From Candidatus Heteroscillospira lomanii (lineage in GTDB: Bacteria; Bacillota; Clostridia; Oscillospirales; Oscillospiraceae): a stretch of DNA of 36,707 nucleotides. Of this stretch, positions 25,784 to 32,500 are shown piece by piece. Each line of letters opens with the position of its first letter. The stretch's first letter is position 1. Made by a program: the position numbers and the translations under genes. The stretch covers positions 1-36,707 of the forward strand of contig CAJFRI010000008.1 in the NCBI GenBank assembly GCA_904419385.1, in the 5' to 3' direction. The notes under the pieces are model-generated. The model saw nothing but the letters and a program-made list of their open reading frames with translations. It did no database searches and was not told where the DNA came from.

Positions 25784-26139
25784 CTCTTCAGCCTCTCTTC
25801 CGCGTCTATGACGATATCGGAGACCTTGCCCGTTGCGGCGAGCACCGCGAGAGTCGAGACCACCGATGCCGCGATGAGCACCGGCAGCACGCTGCGCAGC
25901 TCGTCCCAGAAGCTCATGACCTCGACGCAGGCCGGGATGAGCAGCACCTGCATGACGTCGACGAGCCCGTCGCCCGCATCCTCGACATGGTCGAGCTTTA
26001 TCACGCCTGTGCACAGGCAGACGAACATTATCGCAAAACCGTAGATACCGGCTGGTATCGGGAACGGGAGCAGGCCGCGCAGCATCTCCCCGGCGGCGGA
26101 GACGAGCAGTATCACGCCCAACTGCCTCATAAATCGCAT
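25780..26139 (-). CDS. lrgA: LrgA/CidA family holin-like protein
   Basis: A 119-residue protein with four membrane helices and the family core LPFPIPAGIYGFAIMFVCLC (residues 24-43), then VLLIPACVEVM near 66. It is the small partner of LrgB. AAGGTGAG (about 26147-26154) supports the ATG at 26139, giving MRFMRQLGVIL; a longer start at 26178 adds charged residues before the first helix and lacks a ribosome site. Confidence 0.88.
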   Translation of the reverse strand: MRFMRQLGVILLVSAAGEMLRGLLPFPIPAGIYGFAIMFVCLCTGVIKLDHVEDAGDGLVDVMQVLLIPACVEVMSFWDELRSVLPVLIAASVVSTLAVLAATGKVSDIVIDAEERLKR

Positions 26140-26268
26140 TTTACATCTCACCTTTATATTTTTATAGTCAGAAACCAATTATACAAAATTCTCCGCCGCG
26201 TTTAAAGGTTTTTTTAACGCCGCGCGGGGCAAACTATGCTCGAAAATCGAGAAATGGAGGCGCAGAAA

Positions 26269-26451
26269 ATGAGCAATTCCGACAACACCAGCTTCATCCG
26301 CGGGCTTGGGCTCGGCATGGCCGTCGGCTCTGCCATAGGCATTGCCGTCAAGAGCGGCATAAAGACCGCTCCTGCCAAAAACGCACTCGGCAAGGCGCTC
26401 AAATCCATGGGCGAGACCGTCGAGAACGTGACGTCCATGTTCGGGCTCTGA
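26269..26451 (+). CDS. Small glycine-zipper membrane protein (YtxH-like size)
   Basis: A 60-residue protein with one hydrophobic stretch rich in small residues (RGLGLGMAVGSAIGIAVKSG, residues 9-28), a glycine zipper, then a basic and amphipathic tail ending MGETVENVTSMFGL. GGAGG (26256-26260) lies eight bases before the ATG at 26269; an upstream in-frame ATG at 26236 has no such site. It resembles the many small YtxH-like proteins of Firmicutes. The function is unknown. Confidence 0.7.
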   Translation: MSNSDNTSFIRGLGLGMAVGSAIGIAVKSGIKTAPAKNALGKALKSMGETVENVTSMFGL

Positions 26452-26478
26452 TCCGGGAAAATTTTTTCCAAAAACCCC

Positions 26479-26507
26479 TTGCATTTTCTATCCGGCTGTG
26501 CTATTAT
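26479..26507 (+). promoter_or_regulatory. Promoter of tRNA-Arg
   Basis: TTGCAT (26479-26484) and TATTAT (26502-26507) are 17 bases apart, with a TGC extended -10. Transcription would start about 12 bases before the tRNA. Confidence 0.8.
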
Positions 26508-26525
26508 ACTAAGGCACTTGAAAAC

Positions 26526-26602
26526 GCGCCTTTAGCTCAGCTGGATAGAGCGTCTGGCTACGGACCAGAAGGTCAGGGGTTCGAATCCCTTAAGGCGTAC
26601 CA
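26526..26602 (+). tRNA. tRNA-Arg, anticodon ACG
   Basis: A 77-base cloverleaf with the CCA end encoded. The acceptor arm is GCGCCTT with AAGGCGT (a G-U first pair). The D-arm is GCTCAGCTGGATAGAGC, the anticodon arm is TCTGG-CTACGGA-CCAGA with anticodon ACG, and the T-arm loop is TTCGAAT. It reads CGN arginine codons after A34 is changed to inosine. It stands alone between its own promoter and tandem terminators. Confidence 0.97.
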
Positions 26603-26640
26603 CGTCGGAGCAAAGCGAACTTTGCTCCGACGTATTTTTT
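26603..26640 (+). terminator. Terminator after tRNA-Arg
   Basis: CGTCGGAGCAAAG (26603-26615) pairs perfectly with CTTTGCTCCGACG (26620-26632) around CGAA and is followed by TATTTTTT. It begins right after the CCA end. Confidence 0.93.
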
Positions 26641-26648
26641 ATATCGCC

Positions 26649-26683
26649 CCGGGGCAGGCTTCCACGGCTTGCCCCGGTTTTTT
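26649..26683 (+). terminator. Second tandem terminator before vanR
   Basis: CCGGGGCAGGC (26649-26659) pairs with GCTTGCCCCGG (26667-26677), one G-U pair, followed by six Ts. With the first hairpin it insulates the van genes from tRNA transcription. Confidence 0.88.
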
Positions 26684-26697
26684 ATATGTGGTAAAAT
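26669..26697 (+). promoter_or_regulatory. Promoter of vanRS
   Basis: TTGCCC (26669-26674) and TAAAAT (26692-26697) are 17 bases apart, with a TGG extended -10. The -35 lies inside the right arm of the second terminator stem. Confidence 0.6.
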
Positions 26698-26727
26698 GCA
26701 GGTATATCTGTTTTGAGGGGCGACACG

Positions 26728-27426
26728 ATGAGCGCAGACATTTTGATAGTCGACGACGAGACAGCCATCGCCGATCTGGTGGAGGTCTATCTGAAAAACG
26801 AGGGCTACTCGGTGCACAAATTCTACACCGGAGCCGAGGCGCTCGAGTGCGTGCGCGCCGGGAAGATAGACCTCGCCATACTCGACGTCATGCTCCCCGA
26901 CATCGACGGATTCACGATCTGCCAGCGCATAAGGGAGGAGGGGCACATGTTCCCCGTCCTCATGCTCACGGCCAAGGTCGAGGACATGGACAAGATCATG
27001 GGGCTCACGCTGGGGGCCGACGACTATATCACAAAGCCGTTCAACCCGCTCGAGCTCGTCGCGAGGGTAAAGACCCAGCTGCGCCGCTACACGCGCTACA
27101 ACTCGGGCGCCGCCGGGCAGAAAAAGCCGGAGGAGTTCGATTTCCGGGGGCTGCAGATCTCGCGCGATACGCACAAGTGCCTGCTTTTCGGCGAGGAGCT
27201 CCAGCTCACGCCGCTGGAGTTCTCGATACTCTGGTATCTCTGTCAGAACCGCGGCCGGGTCGTGTCGAGCGAGGAGCTGTTCGAGTCCGTGTGGGGCGAG
27301 AGATACATGGACAGCAACAACACCGTGATGAGCCATATCGCCCGGCTGCGCGAGAAAATGCACGAGCCGAGCCGCAGGCCGAAGTTCATCAAGACCGTCT
27401 GGGGGGTGGGCTACACCATTGAATGA
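26728..27426 (+). CDS. vanR: VanR-type response regulator
   Basis: A 232-residue OmpR-family regulator. The receiver domain has the acidic pair at 9-10, the phosphorylated Asp53 in AILDVMLPD and Lys103 in DYITKPF. The C-terminal winged helix includes LTPLEFSILWYLCQNRGRVVS and ends TVWGVGYTIE. The sequence is close to VanR of glycopeptide-resistance clusters, and its place directly before vanS and the vanG genes supports that. When phosphorylated it should activate the vanG-vanXY-vanT promoter. The ATG at 26728 has GAGGGG seven bases upstream. Confidence 0.93.
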   Translation: MSADILIVDDETAIADLVEVYLKNEGYSVHKFYTGAEALECVRAGKIDLAILDVMLPDIDGFTICQRIREEGHMFPVLMLTAKVEDMDKIMGLTLGADDYITKPFNPLELVARVKTQLRRYTRYNSGAAGQKKPEEFDFRGLQISRDTHKCLLFGEELQLTPLEFSILWYLCQNRGRVVSSEELFESVWGERYMDSNNTVMSHIARLREKMHEPSRRPKFIKTVWGVGYTIE

Positions 27427-28525
27427 CAGTTTAAACGCCGTGAAAGCTCAGGAACGCGCCCGCCGCTCCGCGATGCGTCAGTGGGGATTTTATCTGCTGG
27501 CGCTGACGGCGTGGGTCACGGTCGTCATCGTCGCGGCCTTTGCCGGGTTTTTAATCTGTTCCTCCGTCACATGGTACGGGGGGCCGCTCTATTCCCTGCT
27601 CACTTGGATAAGGGACTATATCGTTTTCGTGGTCCTTTTTGTCGTTCTGTCGGGCTGGGTCGTGATAAGCTGGTTTTTCATCGCGAGGCCGGCGCGGAAC
27701 CTCTCGCTGCTGCTCAACGCGGCCGGCGCGCTCGCCCATCCCGGCGACGAGCCCATAAGCCTGCCGCCCTCAATGAGCGAGGCGCAGGATCAGCTCAACC
27801 TCGTCCGCGAACAGGCCCTGCGCGACGCGCGGGCCGCCCGCGAGGCCGAGCAGAGGAAAAACGATCTCGTGGTCTATCTCGCGCACGATCTCAAGACCCC
27901 GCTCACCAGCGTCATCGGCTATCTCACCCTCCTGCGCGACGAGCCGGATCTCCCGGCGGAGTTCCGCGCGCGCTACACCGGCATAGCTCTCGACAAGGCC
28001 GAGCGGCTCGAGGACTTGATAAACGAGTTTTTCGAGATAACGCGCTTCAACCTCACGCACATAGAGCTCGAAAAGCAGACCATAGACCTGACTCTCATGC
28101 TCGAGCAGGAGGTGAGCGAGTTCGGCCCCATATTCGCCGAGTCCGGCCTCACCTGCCGGCTCTGCATGCCGAAAAAGCTGATGTGCAGCTGCGACCCGGA
28201 AAAGCTCTCGCGCGTGTTCGACAACCTGCTGCGCAACGCCTCGTATTACAGCACCCCGGGCACAGAGGTGCTCATCTCCGGGTGCCGCAGCGCCGGCGAG
28301 ACGGTGCTCACGTTCAAAAACTCCGGCCGCACCATACCGCAGGAGAAGCTCGACCGCCTGTTCGAGCAGTTCTTCCGGCTCGACAGCTCGCGCGGCACGC
28401 GCACCGGCGGCGCGGGGCTCGGCCTCGCCATCGCCAAGGAGATAGTCGAGCTGCACGGCGGCACGATAAGCGCCGCGAGCTCGGACGGCACGGTGACTTT
28501 CACGGTGACGCTGCCGTCGCCGTAA
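27419..28525 (+). CDS. vanS: VanS-type sensor histidine kinase
   Basis: A 368-residue membrane kinase. Two membrane helices (about 23-48 and 66-88) enclose a very short outside loop, then comes a HAMP-like linker. His156 lies in the H-box VVYLAHDLKTPLTS, with the N-box VFDNLLRNASYY near 265 and G-boxes GGAGLGLAIAKEIV near 335. It matches VanS in layout: glycopeptide or cell-wall stress is sensed at the membrane and VanR is phosphorylated. It starts with TTG at 27419, overlapping the vanR end by 8 bases; no ATG fits. Confidence 0.92.
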   Translation: MNDSLNAVKAQERARRSAMRQWGFYLLALTAWVTVVIVAAFAGFLICSSVTWYGGPLYSLLTWIRDYIVFVVLFVVLSGWVVISWFFIARPARNLSLLLNAAGALAHPGDEPISLPPSMSEAQDQLNLVREQALRDARAAREAEQRKNDLVVYLAHDLKTPLTSVIGYLTLLRDEPDLPAEFRARYTGIALDKAERLEDLINEFFEITRFNLTHIELEKQTIDLTLMLEQEVSEFGPIFAESGLTCRLCMPKKLMCSCDPEKLSRVFDNLLRNASYYSTPGTEVLISGCRSAGETVLTFKNSGRTIPQEKLDRLFEQFFRLDSSRGTRTGGAGLGLAIAKEIVELHGGTISAASSDGTVTFTVTLPSP

Positions 28526-28540
28526 GAAAATCACAAGAAA

Positions 28541-28562
28541 CCCGCAAATATCCCGCATGATA
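28541..28562 (+). promoter_or_regulatory. Candidate VanR binding repeats before vanG
   Basis: CCCGCAAATAT and CCCGCATGATAT form direct repeats starting at 28541 and 28552, 11 bases apart. OmpR-family regulators such as VanR bind direct repeats of about this spacing. They lie 95-115 bases upstream of the vanG start, where an inducible promoter is expected; a clear -35 is missing, which suits an activator-dependent promoter. Confidence 0.45.
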
Positions 28563-28584
28563 TACGCATGGAAACGCGAAAACA

Positions 28585-28632
28585 AAAACCGCCATGTTCT
28601 GATACCATTTGAGTATCAAACAAGGCGGTTTT
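28585..28632 (+). terminator. Two-part hairpin between vanS and vanG
   Basis: An outer stem AAAACCGCC (28585-28593) with GGCGGTTTT (28624-28632) encloses an inner stem TGATAC (28600-28605) with GTATCA (28613-28618). It ends in four Ts. It could terminate vanRS or act as an attenuator in the vanG leader. Confidence 0.6.
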
Positions 28633-28656
28633 CGCCGTTCTCGGGAGGTCTTTTCC

Positions 28657-29697
28657 ATGCAAACCATATTGATACTGTTCGGCGGCTGCTCGAGCGAGCA
28701 CGATGTTTCGCTCCACTCGGCCGCCGCCGTCATGCGCGCGCTCGAGCACAGATACGCCCTGCTGCCCGTCGGCATAACCCGCTCAGGCCGCTGGCTGCGC
28801 TACACCGGCACGGCGGACGCCGTCGAGAGCGGCTGCTGGGACAGCCGGCCAGGCTGCGCTCCCTGCACCCTCTCGCTCGACCGAGGCGAGCGGCGGCTCA
28901 TCCTGCTCGACGGCAGCGGCAGAAGCGAGACCTTCGACGCGGCTTTCCCTGTCCTGCACGGCAAAAACGGCGAGGACGGCACGGTGCAGGGCCTGCTCGA
29001 GCTCGTGGGCGCGCCCATGATCGGCTGCGGCGTGCTGTCGAGCGCTCTGTGCATGGACAAGGACAGGGCGCACCGGCTCGCCGCGGCGGCGGGGATAGCC
29101 GTGCCGCGCGGCGCGGTGTTCACCCGGCTGAGCGAGCGCGGCGAGATCGAGAGCGCGGCCGCGTCGCTCGGCTGGCCGGTGTTCGTGAAGCCCGTGCGCG
29201 CGGGCTCGTCGTTCGGCATTTCGCGGGTCGATGGTCCTGACGGGCTCGGCGGCGCGGTGCGCGAGGCCTTCCGCCACGACAGGGAAGTGCTCATCGAAGA
29301 GGCCGTGCCCGGATTTGAGGTCGGCTGCGCCGTCATGGGCTGCGGCGAGCTGACGGCCGGCGCCGTCGACGAGATCGAGCTCAGCCGCGGCTTTTTCGAC
29401 TACGAGGAGAAATACGGCCTCATCACCTCGCGCATACACTGTCCCGCGCGCATCCCGCCGGAGAAAGCCGATGAGATAAAGGCGGCCGCCCGCGTCATCT
29501 ACCGCGCGCTCGACTGCCGCGTGTTCGCGCGGGTGGACATGTTCCTCACGCCGGACGGGCGCATAGTCTTCAACGAGGTGAACACCATACCCGGATTCAC
29601 CTCGCACAGCCGCTATCCGGGCATGATGGCGGCCGCGGGCGTGGACTTTGAGACCCTGGTGCAGCGCCTGGTCGAGCTGGGGGTGAGCGGCAGATGA
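28657..29697 (+). CDS. vanG: D-alanine--D-serine ligase, VanG type
   Basis: A 346-residue ATP-grasp ligase. It opens MQTILILFGGCSSEHDVSLHS and has the conserved FPVLHGKNGEDGT (97-109), LSSALCMDKDRAH (127-139), VKPVRAGSSFGI (177-188), GFFDYEEKY (245-253) and VFNEVNTIPGFTSHSRYP (304-321). From memory these are nearly identical to enterococcal VanG, which makes D-Ala-D-Ser and so lowers vancomycin binding. It is distinct from housekeeping Ddl in the CMDKDRAH and FDYxEKY regions. The in-frame ATG at 28609 lies inside the hairpin; GGGAGG (28643-28648) supports the ATG at 28657. It overlaps vanXY by 4 bases. Confidence 0.93.
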   Translation: MQTILILFGGCSSEHDVSLHSAAAVMRALEHRYALLPVGITRSGRWLRYTGTADAVESGCWDSRPGCAPCTLSLDRGERRLILLDGSGRSETFDAAFPVLHGKNGEDGTVQGLLELVGAPMIGCGVLSSALCMDKDRAHRLAAAAGIAVPRGAVFTRLSERGEIESAAASLGWPVFVKPVRAGSSFGISRVDGPDGLGGAVREAFRHDREVLIEEAVPGFEVGCAVMGCGELTAGAVDEIELSRGFFDYEEKYGLITSRIHCPARIPPEKADEIKAAARVIYRALDCRVFARVDMFLTPDGRIVFNEVNTIPGFTSHSRYPGMMAAAGVDFETLVQRLVELGVSGR

Positions 29698-30437
29698 GGA
29701 CGGTATATCTCCCGCGCGAGAGCGCCTGCACGGGCCCGCTCGTGCTCGTGAACAGCGCGCATCCGCTGCGGGTGCGCGACAAGACGGCGCTCTGCGCGCC
29801 GGACGAATCCCGCCCCGGCGTGCTCATGGAGCGGCAGGCGGCGCGGCTTTTGCAGGAGTGCATACGGAAGACCGGCGGCTGGGATATGATAGTGCCCGTG
29901 TCGGGCTGGCGCAGCTACACGGAGCAGCAGCAGATATGGGACGGCTCCATGGCCGAAAACGGCGAGGACTTCACGCGCAAATACGTCGCCCTCCCTGGCT
30001 GCAGCGAGCACCAGACCGGACTCGCGATAGATCTCGCCCTGGCGGCGGAGGAGATAGACTTCATCCGTCCAGATTTCCCGTACGGCGGGATATGCGGCGA
30101 GTTCCGCCGCGTCTGCACGGCCTACGGCTTCATCGAGCGCTACAGGCGCGGGAAAGAGGAGCTCACGGGCATCGCCGCCGAGCCCTGGCACTTCCGCTAC
30201 GTCGGCGCGCCGCACGCGCAGCTGATGGAGGAAAACGGCCTGTGCCTCGAGGAATACTCGGCTTTCATCCGCAGCGCGCCGCGCTCCTGCACCATGCCGG
30301 GCGGCCAGACGGCGCGGGTGTTCCATGTCCCCTGCGCCGGCGAGACGACGGAGCTGCTCCTGCCCGACGGCTGCTGCCAGATCTCCGGCGACAACGACGG
30401 CGGCTTCATCGTGACCGCGTGGGGGCGGAGCGCATGA
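29694..30437 (+). CDS. vanXY: VanXY-type D,D-dipeptidase/carboxypeptidase
   Basis: A 247-residue zinc peptidase of the VanY/VanX family. The zinc ligands are visible in SEHQTGLAID (His106, Asp113) and EPWHFRYVG (catalytic Glu163, His166), with VSGWRSYTEQ near residue 70. There is no signal peptide or membrane anchor, as expected for the cytoplasmic bifunctional VanXY enzymes of vanC, vanE and vanG clusters. It hydrolyses D-Ala-D-Ala and trims pentapeptide, leaving precursors for D-Ala-D-Ser. The C-terminal portion (HVPCAGETTELLLPDGCCQISG) matches the extension of VanXY(G). It is coupled to its neighbours by ATGA overlaps at both ends. Confidence 0.92.
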   Translation: MRTVYLPRESACTGPLVLVNSAHPLRVRDKTALCAPDESRPGVLMERQAARLLQECIRKTGGWDMIVPVSGWRSYTEQQQIWDGSMAENGEDFTRKYVALPGCSEHQTGLAIDLALAAEEIDFIRPDFPYGGICGEFRRVCTAYGFIERYRRGKEELTGIAAEPWHFRYVGAPHAQLMEENGLCLEEYSAFIRSAPRSCTMPGGQTARVFHVPCAGETTELLLPDGCCQISGDNDGGFIVTAWGRSA

Positions 30438-32500
30438 GGCGCGCGGCCGCGCTCGACCGGTTCCGCATCGCGGCGGCGGTCATGGTCGTGTGCATACACA
30501 CGTCGCCGCTGCTGAGCTACACCGAGGCGGGCGACTATCTGCTCACGAGGGTGCTCGCGCGCATAGCCGTGCCGTTTTTCATAATGGTGAGCGGGTATTT
30601 CCTCGAGCAGCGCTCATGGCGCGGCCTGCGCGCGTTCTGGAAAAAGCTCGCGCTCATGTACGCCGCCTGCGCGCTGCTCTATCTGCCGCTGAACATATAC
30701 GCCGGACAGCTCGACGGCGGCTGGCTGCGGCGATTTGTGTTCGACGGGAGTTTTTACCACCTCTGGTACTTCCCGGCGCTGCTGCTCGGGCTGCCCTTGG
30801 CAAGCGCGCTCAGGCGCGCCGGCTGGCGCGCCGGGATGGCGGCGGCGCTGCTGCTGTATCTCATCGGCCTCGGCGGCGACAGTTATTACGGCCTCACGAA
30901 AAACGTGCCCGGGCTCGCCGGGATGTACGCAGCCGTCTTCCGTGTGTTCGACTACACGAGGAACGGGCTGTTTCTCGTGCCGCTGTTCCTGCTGCTCGGC
31001 GCGGCAGGACGGCGCTTCGGCAGCACTGCCTCGGTCCTGGGGCTCACGCTGTCGACGGCAGCGATGACGGCGGAGGCGCTGTGCCTGCACCTCACCGGCG
31101 CGCAGAGGCACGACAGCATGTACCTCTTTTTGCCGCTCGTGATGCTGTTCCTCTTCTCGCTCCTGCTCTCGGCCGACCGCGGGGGCGACAGGCAGCTGCG
31201 GCGCATGTCCATGCTGATATATGTGCTGCACCCGTGGTGCATAGTGCTCGTGCGCTTCGGCGCGCAGCTCACGGGGACGGAGGCGCTCTTTGTCGAAAAC
31301 AGCCTGGGGCATTTTGCCGCCGTGCTGGCCATGAGCGTGTGCGTCTCGGCGGCGCTCGTATACCTGACGCCGCAGCGGCCCTCGCCGGGGCTGCGCGCCT
31401 GGCGCGAGACCGACCTTGAGGCGCTTGCGCACAACGCTTCGGCCATCAGGAAAGCTCTCGGCCCCTCGCAGGAGCTGACAGCCGTGGTGAAAGCCGACGC
31501 ATACGGGCACGGGGCCGTGCGGGTGTGCCGCGCCCTGCGCCGGTGCGGAGTGCGCTCTTTCGCGGTCGCCTGCCTATCGGAGGGCGCGGCGCTGCGCAGG
31601 GCGGGCATACGCGGGAGCATACTGATACTCGGCTACACACCGCCGGAGGCCGCTCCGCTCCTGCGCCGGTGGCGGCTCACGCAGGCCGTCGTGAGCCTGG
31701 AGCACGCCAGGGCGCTCAGCGCCGCGGGCAGCCGCATCAGAGTGCAGCTCGCCCTCGACACGGGGATGCACCGTCTCGGCATACCTGCCGGCGACGGCGA
31801 GGCCATAGCTGAGGCGTTCCGCCTGCCCGGCCTGAAAGTGGAGGGGGTGTTCTCCCACCTCGGCACGGCGGACAGCCTCGCGCCCGGGGACGCGGACTAT
31901 GCGCGAGCACAGCTCGATGCGTTCTACGGCGCGCTCGCCGGCATGAGGGCGCGCGGCCTGGACCCCGGGAGCACCCACATACAGGCGAGCTACGGCATAT
32001 GGAACCTGCCGCCGCAGCCCTGCACCCACGCGAGGGCGGGGATAGCTCTCTACGGCGTGCACAGCGACGGCGGCGCCGTGCGGCGCGAGATCGATCTGAG
32101 GCCCGTGCTCTCGGTGCGCGCACGGGTCGCCTCCGTGCGAACGCTGGAGCCCGGCGAGGGCGCGGGCTACGGTCTGGCCTTCCGCGCGGAGCGGAGGACG
32201 AAGCTCGCCGTCGTGACCATAGGCTACGGCGACGGGCTGCCGAGGTCGCTGGCCGTGAGCGGCGGCGAGGTGCTCATCCGCTCGCGGCGCTGTCCCATGG
32301 CCGGGCGCATGTGCATGGACCAGCTGTTCGCCGACGTGACCGAGCTCGGCGAAGTGCTGCCCGGCGACATTGTGACCGTCATCGGGCGCGACGGCGAGCA
32401 GGAGATACGCGCGGAGGAAGTCGCCGCGCGCTGCGGCACGATAACGAACGAGCTGCTCTCCCGGCTGGGTCAGCGGCTCGGCTTCCTCGAGCTCAAATAG
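30434..32500 (+). CDS. vanT: Membrane-bound serine racemase VanT
   Basis: A 688-residue fusion. Residues 1-312 form an acyltransferase-3-like membrane domain of about ten helices, thought to bring in L-serine. Residues 320-688 form a PLP racemase: RAWRETDLEALAHN, the PLP lysine Lys353 in VVKADAYGHG, ARAGIALYGV and GRMCMDQLF. Near the end Asn672 (TITNELLSR) stands where alanine racemases have the substrate-pocket tyrosine (TINYE), the change known to favour serine. It makes D-Ser for VanG. The ATG overlaps the vanXY stop by 4 bases. Its 3' end overlaps the opposing MATE gene by 31 bases. Confidence 0.93.
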   Translation: MRRAAALDRFRIAAAVMVVCIHTSPLLSYTEAGDYLLTRVLARIAVPFFIMVSGYFLEQRSWRGLRAFWKKLALMYAACALLYLPLNIYAGQLDGGWLRRFVFDGSFYHLWYFPALLLGLPLASALRRAGWRAGMAAALLLYLIGLGGDSYYGLTKNVPGLAGMYAAVFRVFDYTRNGLFLVPLFLLLGAAGRRFGSTASVLGLTLSTAAMTAEALCLHLTGAQRHDSMYLFLPLVMLFLFSLLLSADRGGDRQLRRMSMLIYVLHPWCIVLVRFGAQLTGTEALFVENSLGHFAAVLAMSVCVSAALVYLTPQRPSPGLRAWRETDLEALAHNASAIRKALGPSQELTAVVKADAYGHGAVRVCRALRRCGVRSFAVACLSEGAALRRAGIRGSILILGYTPPEAAPLLRRWRLTQAVVSLEHARALSAAGSRIRVQLALDTGMHRLGIPAGDGEAIAEAFRLPGLKVEGVFSHLGTADSLAPGDADYARAQLDAFYGALAGMRARGLDPGSTHIQASYGIWNLPPQPCTHARAGIALYGVHSDGGAVRREIDLRPVLSVRARVASVRTLEPGEGAGYGLAFRAERRTKLAVVTIGYGDGLPRSLAVSGGEVLIRSRRCPMAGRMCMDQLFADVTELGEVLPGDIVTVIGRDGEQEIRAEEVAARCGTITNELLSRLGQRLGFLELK

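Noticed and set aside
29858-30433. A 192-residue N-terminal extension of vanT
   Set aside because: It lies in another frame of vanXY, is Arg-rich nonsense, and the ATG at 30434 with a 4-base overlap gives the normal VanT start.
26728-32500. Evidence of a transposon or integrative element carrying the van cluster
   Set aside because: No integrase, transposase, terminal inverted repeats or composition change was seen at either side.
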